This document shows positions 1 through 8,227 of a stretch of 64,000 bases of DNA, in pieces. Both the position numbers and the translations under genes were made by a program. Source of the DNA: Variovorax atrisoli 110B (lineage in GTDB: Bacteria > Pseudomonadota > Gammaproteobacteria > Burkholderiales > Burkholderiaceae_C); contig NZ_KB907453.1 in the NCBI RefSeq assembly GCF_000382045.1, positions 372,001 to 436,000 of the forward strand. Direction: 5' to 3'. Under the pieces are notes generated by a model. It was not told where the DNA came from. It ran no database searches and saw only the letters and a list, made by a program, of their open reading frames with translations. Position 1 is the first letter of the stretch; every line of letters starts with the position of its first letter.

Positions 1-1
1 C

Positions 2-484
2 CCGCAGCAGCTGAGCATGGAGCTGCTCAAGCAGAAGGCGGGCATCTATGTCACCCACATCCCGTACCGCGGCGGCCCGCTGGGCATGCAGGACGTGATC
101 GCGGGGCAGGTCGACGTGATGTTCATCGCGGTCGGGCCGGCGCTGCCGCACATCCGCAGCGGCCGGCTGGTGGCGCTGGGCACCAGCGGCGAGAAGCGCC
201 ATGCGCTGCTGCCCGAGGTGCCGACCGTGGCCGAGAGCTACAAGGGCTATCGCTCGGGCACGTGGTTCGGCCTGTTCGCGCCGGCGCGCACGCCGCAGCC
301 GGTGCTCGACGCCATCGCCTCAGAGGCCGGGCGCATCGTGCAGGCCCCGGCCGCGCGCGCCGAACTCGCCGCGCAGGGCATCGAGGCCACGGGCTATGCG
401 CAGCGCCAGTTCCAGACGCAGGTGGCAGCCGAGTACGAGCGCTACGCGCAGATCGTCAAGGCCGTCGGCATCAAGGCCGAATAG
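2..484 (+). CDS. Bug-family (TctC) solute-binding protein, C-terminal part
   Basis: This is the end of a periplasmic receptor of the Bug family, the extracytoplasmic component of tripartite tricarboxylate-type uptake systems. The gene enters from the left edge, so its start and signal peptide are missing. The reading frame is open from base 2 to the TAG at 482-484. The visible part carries the family hallmark HIPYRGG followed by a QVDVMF segment, then the LPEVPTVAE stretch typical of the second lobe, and ends near KAVGIKAE as such proteins usually do. Bug genes are very numerous in Comamonadaceae and are often orphans without permeases; the ligand cannot be told from this fragment. A second, complete Bug gene lies at 57888-58862. 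Confidence 0.9.
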   Translation, partial: PQQLSMELLKQKAGIYVTHIPYRGGPLGMQDVIAGQVDVMFIAVGPALPHIRSGRLVALGTSGEKRHALLPEVPTVAESYKGYRSGTWFGLFAPARTPQPVLDAIASEAGRIVQAPAARAELAAQGIEATGYAQRQFQTQVAAEYERYAQIVKAVGIKAE

Positions 485-619
485 CAACGTTTCGCCCCCG
501 GAGGTAACGGCGGGGCCGCACATCGAAACGATGTGCAAGTCGGCCTACCGCCCGTTTCGGAGCGCCGGACCGGGATGCGCTAAGGTCCGGGCATCCGTTC
601 CCGAATACCCTTGCCGACC

Positions 620-1282
620 ATGTCACGTCCTCCCATCGAGATCGAAACCGCCCCCAACCCCATCGCCACGGTGATCGTGATGCACGGCCTCGGCGCCGAC
701 GGCAACGACTTCGTGCCCATCGCCGGCGAACTCGACCTCTCGGCCGTGGGGCCGGTGCGCTTCGTGTTCCCCAACGCGCCCGTCATGCCCGTGACCATCA
801 ACGGTGGCTACCAGATGCCGGCCTGGTACGACATCTCGGTGGCCGACCTCCAGGTGCAGGAGGACGAAGCCGGCCTTCGCCGCTCGCAGGCGACCATCGA
901 GGCCATCATCGCCAACGAGAAGGCCCGTGGCATCGCCGCCGGCCGCATCGTGGTGGCCGGGTTCTCGCAGGGCTGCGCGATGGCCCTGATGACCGGCCTG
1001 CGCCACACCGAGCGGCTCGCCGGCATCGTCGGCCTCTCGGGATACCTGCCGATCGCGGCCACCACCGCGGCCGAGCGGCATGCAGCCAACCACGAGACGC
1101 CGGTGTTCCTCGCCCATGGCCGGCAGGACCCGGTGGTGCCCTACGCGGCCGCAGTGCGCACGCGCGAGGCGCTCTCCGCGCTGGGCTACGCCGTCGAGTG
1201 GCACGAATACGCCATGGCGCACTCGGTGTGCATGGAAGAAATCGCCGACCTCAACCGCTTCCTGCTGCGGGTGCTCGGCTGA
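620..1282 (+). CDS. alpha/beta-hydrolase, phospholipase/carboxylesterase family
   Basis: A cytosolic serine esterase of about 220 residues, close to the usual length of the family that includes bacterial EstB-type carboxylesterases and acyl-protein thioesterases. The oxyanion-side motif HGLGADG lies near residue 22, the nucleophile elbow GFSQG puts the catalytic serine at 116, the acid is Asp170 in GRQDPVVP and the base is His201 in AHSVCMEE. I chose the ATG at 620; an in-frame TTG at 611 is less likely. No signal peptide is visible. The small ABM-domain gene follows 30 bp later and may be co-transcribed. The physiological ester substrate is unknown. Confidence 0.92.
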   Translation: MSRPPIEIETAPNPIATVIVMHGLGADGNDFVPIAGELDLSAVGPVRFVFPNAPVMPVTINGGYQMPAWYDISVADLQVQEDEAGLRRSQATIEAIIANEKARGIAAGRIVVAGFSQGCAMALMTGLRHTERLAGIVGLSGYLPIAATTAAERHAANHETPVFLAHGRQDPVVPYAAAVRTREALSALGYAVEWHEYAMAHSVCMEEIADLNRFLLRVLG

Positions 1283-1312
1283 GCCCGAACGAGAACGAAC
1301 AAGGAGCCAGCG

Positions 1313-1630
1313 ATGATCCTCGTCATCGGCCACGCCATGGCCAAGCCCGACACCCTGCAGGCCATGCTCGCCATCAGCATCGAACACGTGCGGCACTCGC
1401 GCGCGGAGCCCGGCTGTATCTCGCATGAAGTCTCGACCGACGCGCAGGAGCCGCTGCGCCTGACCTTCGTGGAGCGCTGGAGCGACATGGACGCGCTGCA
1501 GGCGCATTTCCGGGTCGAGGCCTCGCGCGCCTTCGCCAAGGCGCTCTCGGCGATGGCCGAGGGCACGCCGCAGATGCACGTCTATCGCGCGGACGAGATC
1601 GACCTGTCGGCCGGCCAGGCCAGGGCCTGA
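1313..1630 (+). CDS. ABM-domain protein, putative quinol monooxygenase
   Basis: A 105-residue antibiotic-biosynthesis-monooxygenase (ABM) fold protein, the size of YgiN-like quinol monooxygenases. The pattern of an N-terminal strand (ILVIGHAMAK), a helix around EHVRHSRAEPGCISHEV, then FVERWSDMDALQAHF is characteristic of this dimeric ferredoxin-like fold. Such proteins oxidise small aromatic or quinol substrates without a cofactor, or act as accessory proteins. A strong ribosome site (AAGGAG, 1301-1306) precedes the ATG. It sits 30 bp behind the esterase gene. The substrate cannot be predicted. Confidence 0.85.
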   Translation: MILVIGHAMAKPDTLQAMLAISIEHVRHSRAEPGCISHEVSTDAQEPLRLTFVERWSDMDALQAHFRVEASRAFAKALSAMAEGTPQMHVYRADEIDLSAGQARA

Positions 1631-1650
1631 ATCGCGCCCGCGACGCCCAC

Positions 1651-1668
1651 AGCTATCAAAAACATAGC
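1651..1668. repeat. short dispersed palindromic repeat, copy 1
   Basis: The sequence AGCTATCAAAAACATAGC forms a 5-bp stem (GCTAT/ATAGC) around an A-rich loop. A close relative lies at 7145-7162. From general knowledge, AGCTAT...ATAGC units of this form are abundant in intergenic DNA of Comamonadaceae; their role is not established. It lies between the ABM gene and gshA, where it could mark the end of one transcript, but there is no T-tract. Confidence 0.55.
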
Positions 1669-1752
1669 GCCCGACAGGGTAGCCAGCCCAGGGATTCCCT
1701 GCACGAGCAGTGCCCGCTTGCCCGTGCTACCTTCCAGCCCCTCAGAAGATTG

Positions 1753-3327
1753 ATGGGTCATAACAATATGAGCAACAGATTGCAGGAGAGGTTGGGTGCA
1801 CTTTCAGCCACACGACTGAAGGGCATGCGACGTGGAATCGAGAAGGAAAGCCTGCGCGCGCTGCCCGACGGCAAGCTCGCGCTGACGCCGCATCCGCTGG
1901 CGCTGGGCTCCGCGCTCACGCATCCGCACATCACCACCGACTTCAGCGAATCGCAGCTCGAACTCATCACGGGCGTGCACGCCGACGTCGATTCGGCCCT
2001 CGAGGAGCTCACGCGGGTGCACCAGTTCACCTACCGTGTGCTCGACGGCCTCGGCGACGAGCGCCTCTGGGTGTCGAGCATGCCCTGCGGCCTGCCGACC
2101 GACGAGACCATTCCGATCGGCCGCTACGGCTCCTCGAACGTTGGCCGCGCCAAGAGCGTCTACCGCATGGGCCTGAGCCACCGCTACGGCCGCCGCATGC
2201 AGACGATTTCGGGCATCCACTACAACTGGTCGTTGCCCGAGGTGTCGAGCGAAGAGTATTTCGCGCTGATTCGCAATTTCCGCCGCCACGCCTTCCTGCT
2301 GCTGTACTTGTTCGGCGCCTCGCCGGCGCTGTGTTCGAGCTTCGTGGCGGGCCGCCCGCACGAGCTGCAGCCGCTGGGCGACGGCAGCATGTTCATGCCG
2401 CACGGCACCTCGCTGCGCATGGGCCGCCTAGGCTACCAGAGCGACGCCCAGGCCTCGCTGGCCGTGAGCTACAACAGCCTCGAAGGCTACGCCGCCTCGC
2501 TGCAGGACGCGCTCACGCGCCCGTGGCCGGCCTACGAGGCCATCGGCATCCGCAACCTGGGCGGCGACTACAACCAGCTCGGCACCAGCCTGCTGCAGAT
2601 CGAGAACGAGTTCTACGGCACCATCCGCCCCAAGCGGGTGATCAACCCCGGCGAGCGCCCGCTGCATGCGCTGCGCGAGCGCGGCGTGGAGTACGTCGAG
2701 GTGCGCCTGATGGACCTCGACCCCTTCGAGGCCGTCGGCATCAACGCGCAGACCATGCGCTTCATCGACGTGTTCCTGCTGCACTGCCTGCTGAGCGACA
2801 GCCCCGACGACACGCCGCAGGAAATCGCCGACCTCGCCCAGAACCAGCACCTCACCGCCGCGCGCGGCCGCGAGCCGGGCCTGAAGCTGCGGCGCAACGG
2901 AACGGAAGTGACCCTTGCCGACTGGGGCCTGGAGCTGGTCGAGCAATGCCTGCCCATCGCCGCCGCGCTCGACGCGGCCCAGGGCAGTGGCACGGCGCAT
3001 GCCGACGCGGTGCGGGCCGCCGTGTCTGCGCTGCGCAACCCCGACAGCCTGCCTTCGGCCCGCGTGCTCGCCGCCATCGAGAACGAGCATGCCAACTCCT
3101 TCATCGGCTTCGTGCGCGACCGCTCCGAGCAGACCCGCGCGACGCTGCTGGGCCTGCCGTTCTCGGCGGCGCTGCAGGCCGAGTTCGAGCGGATGACGGC
3201 CGAGTCCATCCAGGAGCAGAAGCGCATCGAGGCGGCCGACACCATGCCGTTCGAGATCTACCGCGAGCAGTACGTCTCGCCCGCGCGCCTGGGCGTGCCG
3301 CGCAGCCGCACGGCGGTCGCTGCCTGA
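1753..3327 (+). CDS. gshA: glutamate-cysteine ligase, proteobacterial type
   Basis: The first enzyme of glutathione synthesis, joining glutamate and cysteine through the gamma-carboxyl with ATP, in the cytosol. Length (519-524 residues) matches E. coli GshA (518). Recognisable blocks are RGIEKESLR near the N terminus, TTDFSESQLELIT, DERLWVSSMPC, IGRYGSSNVGRAKSVYRMGL and MQTISGIHYNWSLP, all strongly conserved in the family. The start is uncertain: ATG at 1753 has a weak AGAAG upstream, while ATG at 1768 gives an N terminus closer to E. coli. The gene stands alone on this strand, followed 150 bp later by an SDR gene. Confidence 0.97.
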   Translation: MGHNNMSNRLQERLGALSATRLKGMRRGIEKESLRALPDGKLALTPHPLALGSALTHPHITTDFSESQLELITGVHADVDSALEELTRVHQFTYRVLDGLGDERLWVSSMPCGLPTDETIPIGRYGSSNVGRAKSVYRMGLSHRYGRRMQTISGIHYNWSLPEVSSEEYFALIRNFRRHAFLLLYLFGASPALCSSFVAGRPHELQPLGDGSMFMPHGTSLRMGRLGYQSDAQASLAVSYNSLEGYAASLQDALTRPWPAYEAIGIRNLGGDYNQLGTSLLQIENEFYGTIRPKRVINPGERPLHALRERGVEYVEVRLMDLDPFEAVGINAQTMRFIDVFLLHCLLSDSPDDTPQEIADLAQNQHLTAARGREPGLKLRRNGTEVTLADWGLELVEQCLPIAAALDAAQGSGTAHADAVRAAVSALRNPDSLPSARVLAAIENEHANSFIGFVRDRSEQTRATLLGLPFSAALQAEFERMTAESIQEQKRIEAADTMPFEIYREQYVSPARLGVPRSRTAVAA

Positions 3328-3477
3328 GCCGCCGCTGACACGCTGGTGACTGGCGCCGGCGCGCCGATGCTGCGCCGGGTCCGCTTTCTGGGGTAAAACG
3401 CCTCGCTGTCGCCCGGGTGAGGCTCGCCCGGCGCGGCATCGAACAACGGCAACTCCCATGGAAGGCGATACAGAGAC

Positions 3478-4404
3478 ATGAGCAACGGCAGCAATCTCGA
3501 TTTCAAGGGCCGCGTGGCCATCGTGACCGGCGCGGGCGGCGGCCTGGGCCGCCAGCATGCGCTGGCACTGGCGGCGCGCGGCGCCAAGGTGGTAGTCAAC
3601 GACCTGGGCGGCGCACGCGACGGCTCCGGCGGCTCGGTGAGCGCCGCGCAGGCGGTGGTCGACGAGATCAAGGCCGCGGGCGGCGAGGCGATCGCCAACG
3701 GCGCCTCGGTCACCGACTTCGAGGCGGTGCAGGCCATGGTCAAGGAGGCGGTCGACGCCTGGGGCCGCGTCGACATCCTCGTCAACAACGCCGGCATCCT
3801 GCGCGACAAGAGCTTCGCCAAGATGGACCTTGCCGATTTCAGGCTGGTGGTCGACGTGCACCTGATGGGCGCCGTGAACTGCACCAAGGCCGTCTGGGCG
3901 CTCATGAACGAGCAGAAGTACGGCCGCATCGTGATGACCACCTCGTCGTCGGGCCTGTATGGCAACTTCGGCCAGAGCAACTACGGCGCGGCCAAGCTCG
4001 CGCTGGTGGGCCTGATGCAGACGCTGAGCATCGAGGGCGCGAAGAACGACATCCGCGTGAACTGCCTGGCGCCCACGGCCGCCACCCGCATGACCGAGGA
4101 CCTGTTCCCCAAGGAAATGCTCGAGGCCTTCCGACCCGAGGCGGTGGTGCCGGCGATGCTGGTGCTGGCCGCGCAGGACGCGCCCAACCGCACCATCCTC
4201 TGCGCGGGCGCCGGCACCTTCGAGGCCGCGCACATCACGCTGACGCAGGGCGCCTGGCTGGGCATCGAGGCCGACACGCCCGAGCAGCTGGCGGCGCGCC
4301 TGTCCGAAGTGACCGATCGCGAAGGCGAGGCGGTGCCGCAAAGCGGCGCTGCGCAGGGCGCCAACGAAGTCGCCAAGGGCATGGCCAACGCCAAGCGGAA
4401 CTGA
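3478..4404 (+). CDS. SDR oxidoreductase, MFE-2-like 3-hydroxyacyl-CoA dehydrogenase type
   Basis: A 308-residue short-chain dehydrogenase. The nucleotide-binding motif TGAGGGLG lies at 17-24, NNAG at 103-106, and the catalytic Ser/Tyr/Lys set near 156-157, 169 and 173 (YGAAK). The N-terminal run with VVVNDLGGARDGSG is typical of the (3R)-hydroxyacyl-CoA dehydrogenase domain of multifunctional enzyme type 2, so a role in fatty acyl-CoA or steroid side-chain metabolism is plausible. The C terminus carries about 60 extra residues after the Rossmann core. The substrate is an inference. The ATG is preceded by a weak purine-rich stretch. Confidence 0.9.
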   Translation: MSNGSNLDFKGRVAIVTGAGGGLGRQHALALAARGAKVVVNDLGGARDGSGGSVSAAQAVVDEIKAAGGEAIANGASVTDFEAVQAMVKEAVDAWGRVDILVNNAGILRDKSFAKMDLADFRLVVDVHLMGAVNCTKAVWALMNEQKYGRIVMTTSSSGLYGNFGQSNYGAAKLALVGLMQTLSIEGAKNDIRVNCLAPTAATRMTEDLFPKEMLEAFRPEAVVPAMLVLAAQDAPNRTILCAGAGTFEAAHITLTQGAWLGIEADTPEQLAARLSEVTDREGEAVPQSGAAQGANEVAKGMANAKRN

Positions 4405-4428
4405 TCCCCGGCATCGTGTTCATGGCGC

Positions 4429-4459
4429 TTGACCTAGAGCGCACTCGAGCATTTCCAAT
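4429..4459 (+). promoter_or_regulatory. MerR-type promoter with 19-bp spacer
   Basis: A TTGACC -35 element (4429-4434) and TCCAAT -10 element (4454-4459) are separated by 19 bp instead of the usual 17. The spacer holds the imperfect dyad CTAGAGCGCACTCGAG. Over-long spacers with a central dyad are the signature of promoters activated by MerR-family regulators, which twist the DNA to realign the elements. The downstream genes are an NTF2-like protein and a MerR regulator, so autoregulation is the natural reading. A perfect 14-bp palindrome, ACCGGATATCCGGT, sits at 4466-4479 near the predicted transcript start. Confidence 0.65.
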
Positions 4460-4504
4460 GAATTCACCGGATATCCGGTTGATTCAAAAGAAGGAAATGA
4501 AGCC

Positions 4505-4924
4505 ATGAACACGATCGAGAACAAGGCCATCGTCCAGCACATCCACGACGAGCTGGACAAGGGCAACGGCCAGCCCTTCGTCGACAGCCTCGCCGACGAC
4601 GCGAGCTGGAAGCTGGAGGGCAGCACCGCGTGGTCGCGTACCTACCAGGGCAAGAAGGCGATCCGCGAGGAACTGCTGAAACCGCTCTTCGCCCAGTTCG
4701 CGGCGCCCTACAGGAGCAAGACCGAGCGCGTCATCGCCGAGGACGACCGGGTGGTGGTGCTCTTCAGCGGCGACGTGCCCACCAGGGCCGGCAAGCACTA
4801 CAACAACCGCTATTGCTACGTGTACCGACTCGAAGGAGGCAAGGTGAAAGAGCTGACCGAGTACTTCGACACCGCCCTCGTGCAGGAGGCGTTGCAGCCT
4901 CCGGCCGCCCTCCATGCGGGCTGA
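4505..4924 (+). CDS. NTF2-like / SnoaL-type protein
   Basis: A 139-residue cone-shaped NTF2-fold protein (ketosteroid isomerase/SnoaL superfamily). The order of elements fits: an N-terminal helix (ENKAIVQHIHDELDKG), DDASWKLEG, a WSRTYQGKKAIREELL segment, and C-terminal strands DDRVVVLFSGDV and YNNRYCYVYRLEGGKVKELTEYFD. The fold is used for small-molecule enzymes and binding proteins, so function is open. Its stop overlaps the start of the merR gene by 11 bp, and the pair lies behind a MerR-type promoter, suggesting that the ligand sensed by the regulator is also bound or transformed here. Confidence 0.85.
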   Translation: MNTIENKAIVQHIHDELDKGNGQPFVDSLADDASWKLEGSTAWSRTYQGKKAIREELLKPLFAQFAAPYRSKTERVIAEDDRVVVLFSGDVPTRAGKHYNNRYCYVYRLEGGKVKELTEYFDTALVQEALQPPAALHAG

Positions 4925-5390
4925 GAAAGCCGTCGAGAGGGGCTCTCCCTTCCATATCGGCGAGCTGGCGGTGCGAACCGGCCGCACGGTGCACGCCATC
5001 CGCTGGTACGAGACGCAGGGCCTCGTGCCCGGCGTGGCGCGCGACGAGGGCGGCCGGCGCCTCTACGTCGAGCTGCACGTCGGCTGGCTGGATCTGATGG
5101 AGCGCCTGCGCAGCACGGGCATGTCCATCGCCGAGATGCGCGAATACACCGCGCTCACCATGAAGGGCAAAACCACGCTGCGCGAGCGGCGCGACATGCT
5201 GGCCGCGCACCGCGAGCGGGTGAACGAGACCATCGCCGGGTGGAAGAGGGCGCTCTCGCTGGTCGAGCGCAAGATCGATTTCTACGACGAGTGGATGGCC
5301 AGCGGCCACCGCCCGCCGCTCGTCGACGCCAGGCCTTCGCCCGCACCAGCGCCGGCCAGGCGCGGGAGCCGCGCCGCTACTCGGCGATGA
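4914..5390 (+). CDS. MerR-family transcriptional regulator
   Basis: A 158-residue one-component regulator. The winged-helix region (FHIGELAVRTGRTVHAIRWYETQGLVP is split over residues 14-40) has the classical MerR layout, followed by a dimerisation coiled coil through ERRDMLAAHRERV and a C-terminal YDEWMASG segment. There is no cysteine-rich metal site, so an organic effector is more likely than a metal. The gene overlaps the NTF2-like gene by 11 bp. Its last codons, encoding an Ala/Pro/Arg tail, overlap the converging HPF-like gene by 14 bp. Confidence 0.9.
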   Translation: MRAEKAVERGSPFHIGELAVRTGRTVHAIRWYETQGLVPGVARDEGGRRLYVELHVGWLDLMERLRSTGMSIAEMREYTALTMKGKTTLRERRDMLAAHRERVNETIAGWKRALSLVERKIDFYDEWMASGHRPPLVDARPSPAPAPARRGSRAATRR

Positions 5391-5736
5391 AGTTCGGATC
5401 GGTGCGGATCGAGTCCCGGTCCCGGTGGTTGTGAAGCCGGCCCAGGGTGTTCTCGATCAGGCGCTTGAGCTTGTCGGACGCACCCCGGAAGGCCTCGTCG
5501 AGGCTGCCCGCGTGCTGCGTCACCGCCAGCGGCTGGTGATGCGCGAGGCGCGCCTCCATCACGCAGCACTTGTCGCTGCCGCCGGCCTTGTCGTGGTTCT
5601 CGTCGCTCAGGTGCACTTCCACGCGCGTCACGTCGTCGACGAAACGGCTCAGGTTCTGCTTGATCTCCGCGTCGGCCCAGCGCTCCAGCGCGTCCTTGTT
5701 GGTGATGCCGTTGCTCGTGTTGACCTGGATCTGCAT
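5377..5736 (-). CDS. HPF/RaiA-like ribosome-associated protein
   Basis: A 119-residue protein resembling the short hibernation-promoting factors that sit in the 30S decoding channel during stationary phase or stress. Visible features are the N-terminal MQIQVNTSNGI strand, DDVTRVEVHLSDEN, CCVMEARLAHHQPLAV, and a helix DEAFRGASDKLKRLIENTLGRL. A good ribosome site (GGAGG) precedes the ATG. The gene is followed on the same strand by nothing; upstream, in the same direction, is a CBS-domain gene, and the two could form a stress-linked unit. It lacks the long C-terminal dimerisation domain of long HPF. Confidence 0.85.
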   Translation of the reverse strand: MQIQVNTSNGITNKDALERWADAEIKQNLSRFVDDVTRVEVHLSDENHDKAGGSDKCCVMEARLAHHQPLAVTQHAGSLDEAFRGASDKLKRLIENTLGRLHNHRDRDSIRTDPNFIAE

Positions 5737-5838
5737 GCAATTTCCTCCGCTGGATGGATGAACGAAGGGTCACTTTGCACCCGCGGCGCCCGCCAGGGCG
5801 TAGGCCTGTTCCCTGCATGTGCGCCGGGCAGGGCCTGC

Positions 5839-6267
5839 TCAGCTCTGGATGTAGGTGGTGAGCTGTTCGATGGTGGCTTCCTGGTCGGAGATGATGTCGT
5901 CCATCAGGTCCTGGATGGAGATCATGCCGACCACCTTGCTGCCGTCGACCACCGGCAGGTGGCGGAACTTGCGCTGGCTCATGAGCGCCATGCACTCGCG
6001 GGTGCGGGTCTGCGGGGTCACGGTCATCACGTCGGGCGTCATGATCTCGCGGACCTTCATTTCCTTGGAGTTCTTGCCCTGCAGCGCCACCTTGCGGGTG
6101 TAGTCGCGCTCGGAGAGGAAGCCCACCAGCTTCTCGCCGTCCATCACCATCAGCGCGCCCACCTCGAAGCGCGCCAGGATGGAAAGCGCGTCGAACACGC
6201 TGGTGTCGGGGGAGGTGCGCCATGCTGCGGAATCATGGCGCTTGAGCAGTTCGGAGACGGGTTTCAT
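5839..6267 (-). CDS. CBS-domain protein (tandem CBS pair)
   Basis: A 142-residue protein made almost entirely of two CBS motifs (first about residues 10-65, second about 75-135), as in stand-alone Bateman modules that bind adenine nucleotides. Repeated hallmarks are VGALMVMDGEKLVGFLSERDY and HLPVVDGSKVVGMISIQDL (given as separate stretches within the two repeats). The in-frame frame extends upstream to 6360, but the ATG at 6267 is preceded by GGAG nine bases away, so I use it. What it regulates is unknown. It lies just upstream of the HPF-like gene on the same strand. Confidence 0.88.
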   Translation of the reverse strand: MKPVSELLKRHDSAAWRTSPDTSVFDALSILARFEVGALMVMDGEKLVGFLSERDYTRKVALQGKNSKEMKVREIMTPDVMTVTPQTRTRECMALMSQRKFRHLPVVDGSKVVGMISIQDLMDDIISDQEATIEQLTTYIQS

Positions 6268-6411
6268 CGTTGGCAACTCCATGAAGGGTTTCGATTCGAC
6301 CGACGCTCGGGCGCCGCACTCGAACAAATCATAGAGGCGATGGATGACCGCGCGGCGCAAAAACTCTAAGGGAATGCGCGTGTGTGCAAGACACGCGCAA
6401 TGCGCGAGAAC

Positions 6412-7035
6412 TTAAGGCTGCGCAGCCGCCGCCGCAGGGGTGGCCACGAACACGCGGCTCAGCGAGATCGCGTCGCCCACAACCGTCTTCACCAGGCCCT
6501 TGTCGTCGAACTGCACCTGGAACTCCGACCAGCTGTCGCGCCAGTAGCGCCACACGGGCGCGTCGAGACTGGGGTTCTCGCTGGCCACGGGGTAGGCGAT
6601 GGCCATCAGCACCTGTTCGCGCGTCATGCCGGGCATCACCTTGCCGGCGAGGATAGCCTCGCGCACCGGCGCGGGGAAGGTGGCCATCTTCTGCTTCGGG
6701 TCCGCGGTCACCACGTAGCGCTGCGCGAAGGTGGGCAGCGGGATGTTGCGGCTGTAGTCGTTCTTGATGCGCTGCTGCTTGCCTGCGAGCTCAACGCCGA
6801 ACCAGCGGAAGTCGTAGGTGGTGATGCGCGCCGGCGTGCCCACCGCGACGATGCTCGTGCCCTGTTCGTCGTAGTTGATGTCGCTGATCGAGTCGCCGTA
6901 GGTGCGCATGTTGCAGCACAGGTAGCCGCTGATCAGCGGGCCGGGTGGCGGGGAGGGCCGCTGGGCATGGGCGACGGTCACGGTCGCGGGCATGACGATG
7001 GCTGCCAGCAAGGCGGCGGCAAGGCGCTTGGACAT
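6412..7035 (-). CDS. exported protein with SmpA/OmlA-like C-terminal domain
   Basis: A 207-residue protein with a Sec signal peptide (about 23 residues ending AHA). The C-terminal half has the layout of the SmpA/OmlA (BamE-like) fold: GMTREQVLMAIAYP, an aromatic-rich WRYWRDSWSEFQVQF stretch, and DDKGLVKTVVGD. There is no lipobox cysteine at the cleavage site, so it is probably soluble periplasmic rather than a lipoprotein. A good ribosome site (GAGGGAAA) lies before the chosen ATG; an upstream in-frame ATG at 7122 is poorly supported. The family link is by pattern only. Confidence 0.7.
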   Translation of the reverse strand: MSKRLAAALLAAIVMPATVTVAHAQRPSPPPGPLISGYLCCNMRTYGDSISDINYDEQGTSIVAVGTPARITTYDFRWFGVELAGKQQRIKNDYSRNIPLPTFAQRYVVTADPKQKMATFPAPVREAILAGKVMPGMTREQVLMAIAYPVASENPSLDAPVWRYWRDSWSEFQVQFDDKGLVKTVVGDAISLSRVFVATPAAAAAQP

Positions 7036-7144
7036 GTGTGGATTTCCCTCGGAGTTGTTGGTGTCGCTGCGGGAGCGCTGTCCTCGGCAGCGAAGGGATT
7101 CTAGGAGCGAACAATCCCGCACCGAAGGCAGAATGCGCGCCTGC

Positions 7145-7162
7145 AGCTATGGAAAACGTAGC
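7145..7162. repeat. short dispersed palindromic repeat, copy 2
   Basis: AGCTATGGAAAACGTAGC has the same design and the same flanking AGC bases as the repeat at 1651-1668, with one wobble pair in the stem. It lies in the 225-bp divergent region between the exported protein and the GTPase gene. Confidence 0.45.
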
Positions 7163-7260
7163 AACCAGCTTGCGTTCAGGTTGCCGGTTCACAATGCGCA
7201 TCGGCCCTGCACGGGCCCCATTCCCCACAGAGACAGCGCGAAAGAAAGAAGAGCCCACCG

Positions 7261-8217
7261 ATGGCGATCCAGTGGTTCCCCGGTCACATGTATTCGACCC
7301 AGAAGGCCATCACCGAAAGGGTGAAGGACATCGACGTGGTCATCGAGCTGCTCGACGCACGCCTGCCCGGCTCCAGTGCCAACCCGATGCTGGCCGAGCT
7401 CACGGCGGGCCGGCCCACGCTCAAGGTGCTCAACAAGCAGGACCTGGCCGACCCCGAGCGCACCGCGCTCTGGCTGGCGCACTACAACGCGCTGCCGGCC
7501 ACCCGCGCCATTCCGCTCGACGCGAGCCAGACCACGCCGGCCCAGCAGATCGTGAAGGCCTGCCACGAGCTTTCGCCCAACCGCGGCGGGCTGGCCAAGC
7601 CGATGCGGGTGCTGATCTGCGGCATTCCCAACGTGGGCAAGTCCACCCTCATCAACACCCTCACCGGCAGCCGCAAGGCCAAGACCGGCGACGAAGCCGG
7701 CATCACCAAGCTCGAACAGCGAATCACCCTGGCCGACGACTTCTACCTGTGGGACACGCCCGGCATGCTTTGGCCCCGCATCATCGTGCCCAAGAGCGGC
7801 TACAACCTCGCGGCCAGCGGTGCCGTCGGGCGCAACGCCTTCGACGAGGAGGAAGTGGCGCTCGAACTGCTCGGCTACCTCAAGTCGAACTACGCCGCCG
7901 GCATCGCCGCGCGCTTCAAGCTGGTGGAGCTCGACGCCGAGACCATGGCCGGCATGAAGGACGAGGCCCTGCTCGACACCATCGGCCGCAAGCGCGGCGC
8001 CCTGCTGGGCAAGGGCCGCGTCAACCTGCAGAAGGCCGCGGAGATCGTGATGCACGAGTTCCGCGCCGGCAACCTCGGGCGAATCACGCTCGAGACGCCC
8101 GAGGAGTTCGCCGCGTGGCTGGCCGAGGGCCAGCGTGCGGACGCCGAACGCGCCGCGAAGAAGGCCGCGCGCAAGCAGAAGGGCAAGCCGAAGCCCGAGG
8201 CCGGGCAGGACGACTGA
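7261..8217 (+). CDS. YlqF/RbgA-family ribosome-biogenesis GTPase
   Basis: A 318-residue circularly permuted GTPase. The order of motifs is diagnostic: G4 (NKQD, 58-61) comes before G1 (GIPNVGKST, 121-129) and G3 (DTPG, 165-168). The N terminus WFPGHM is conserved in RbgA/YlqF proteins, which act late in assembly of the 50S subunit. The C terminus is a helical RNA-contact region ending in a lysine-rich tail. The gene starts a possible unit with the Crp-like regulator, which begins 10 bp after the stop. Confidence 0.93.
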   Translation: MAIQWFPGHMYSTQKAITERVKDIDVVIELLDARLPGSSANPMLAELTAGRPTLKVLNKQDLADPERTALWLAHYNALPATRAIPLDASQTTPAQQIVKACHELSPNRGGLAKPMRVLICGIPNVGKSTLINTLTGSRKAKTGDEAGITKLEQRITLADDFYLWDTPGMLWPRIIVPKSGYNLAASGAVGRNAFDEEEVALELLGYLKSNYAAGIAARFKLVELDAETMAGMKDEALLDTIGRKRGALLGKGRVNLQKAAEIVMHEFRAGNLGRITLETPEEFAAWLAEGQRADAERAAKKAARKQKGKPKPEAGQDD

Positions 8218-8227
8218 GGCGGCCGCG

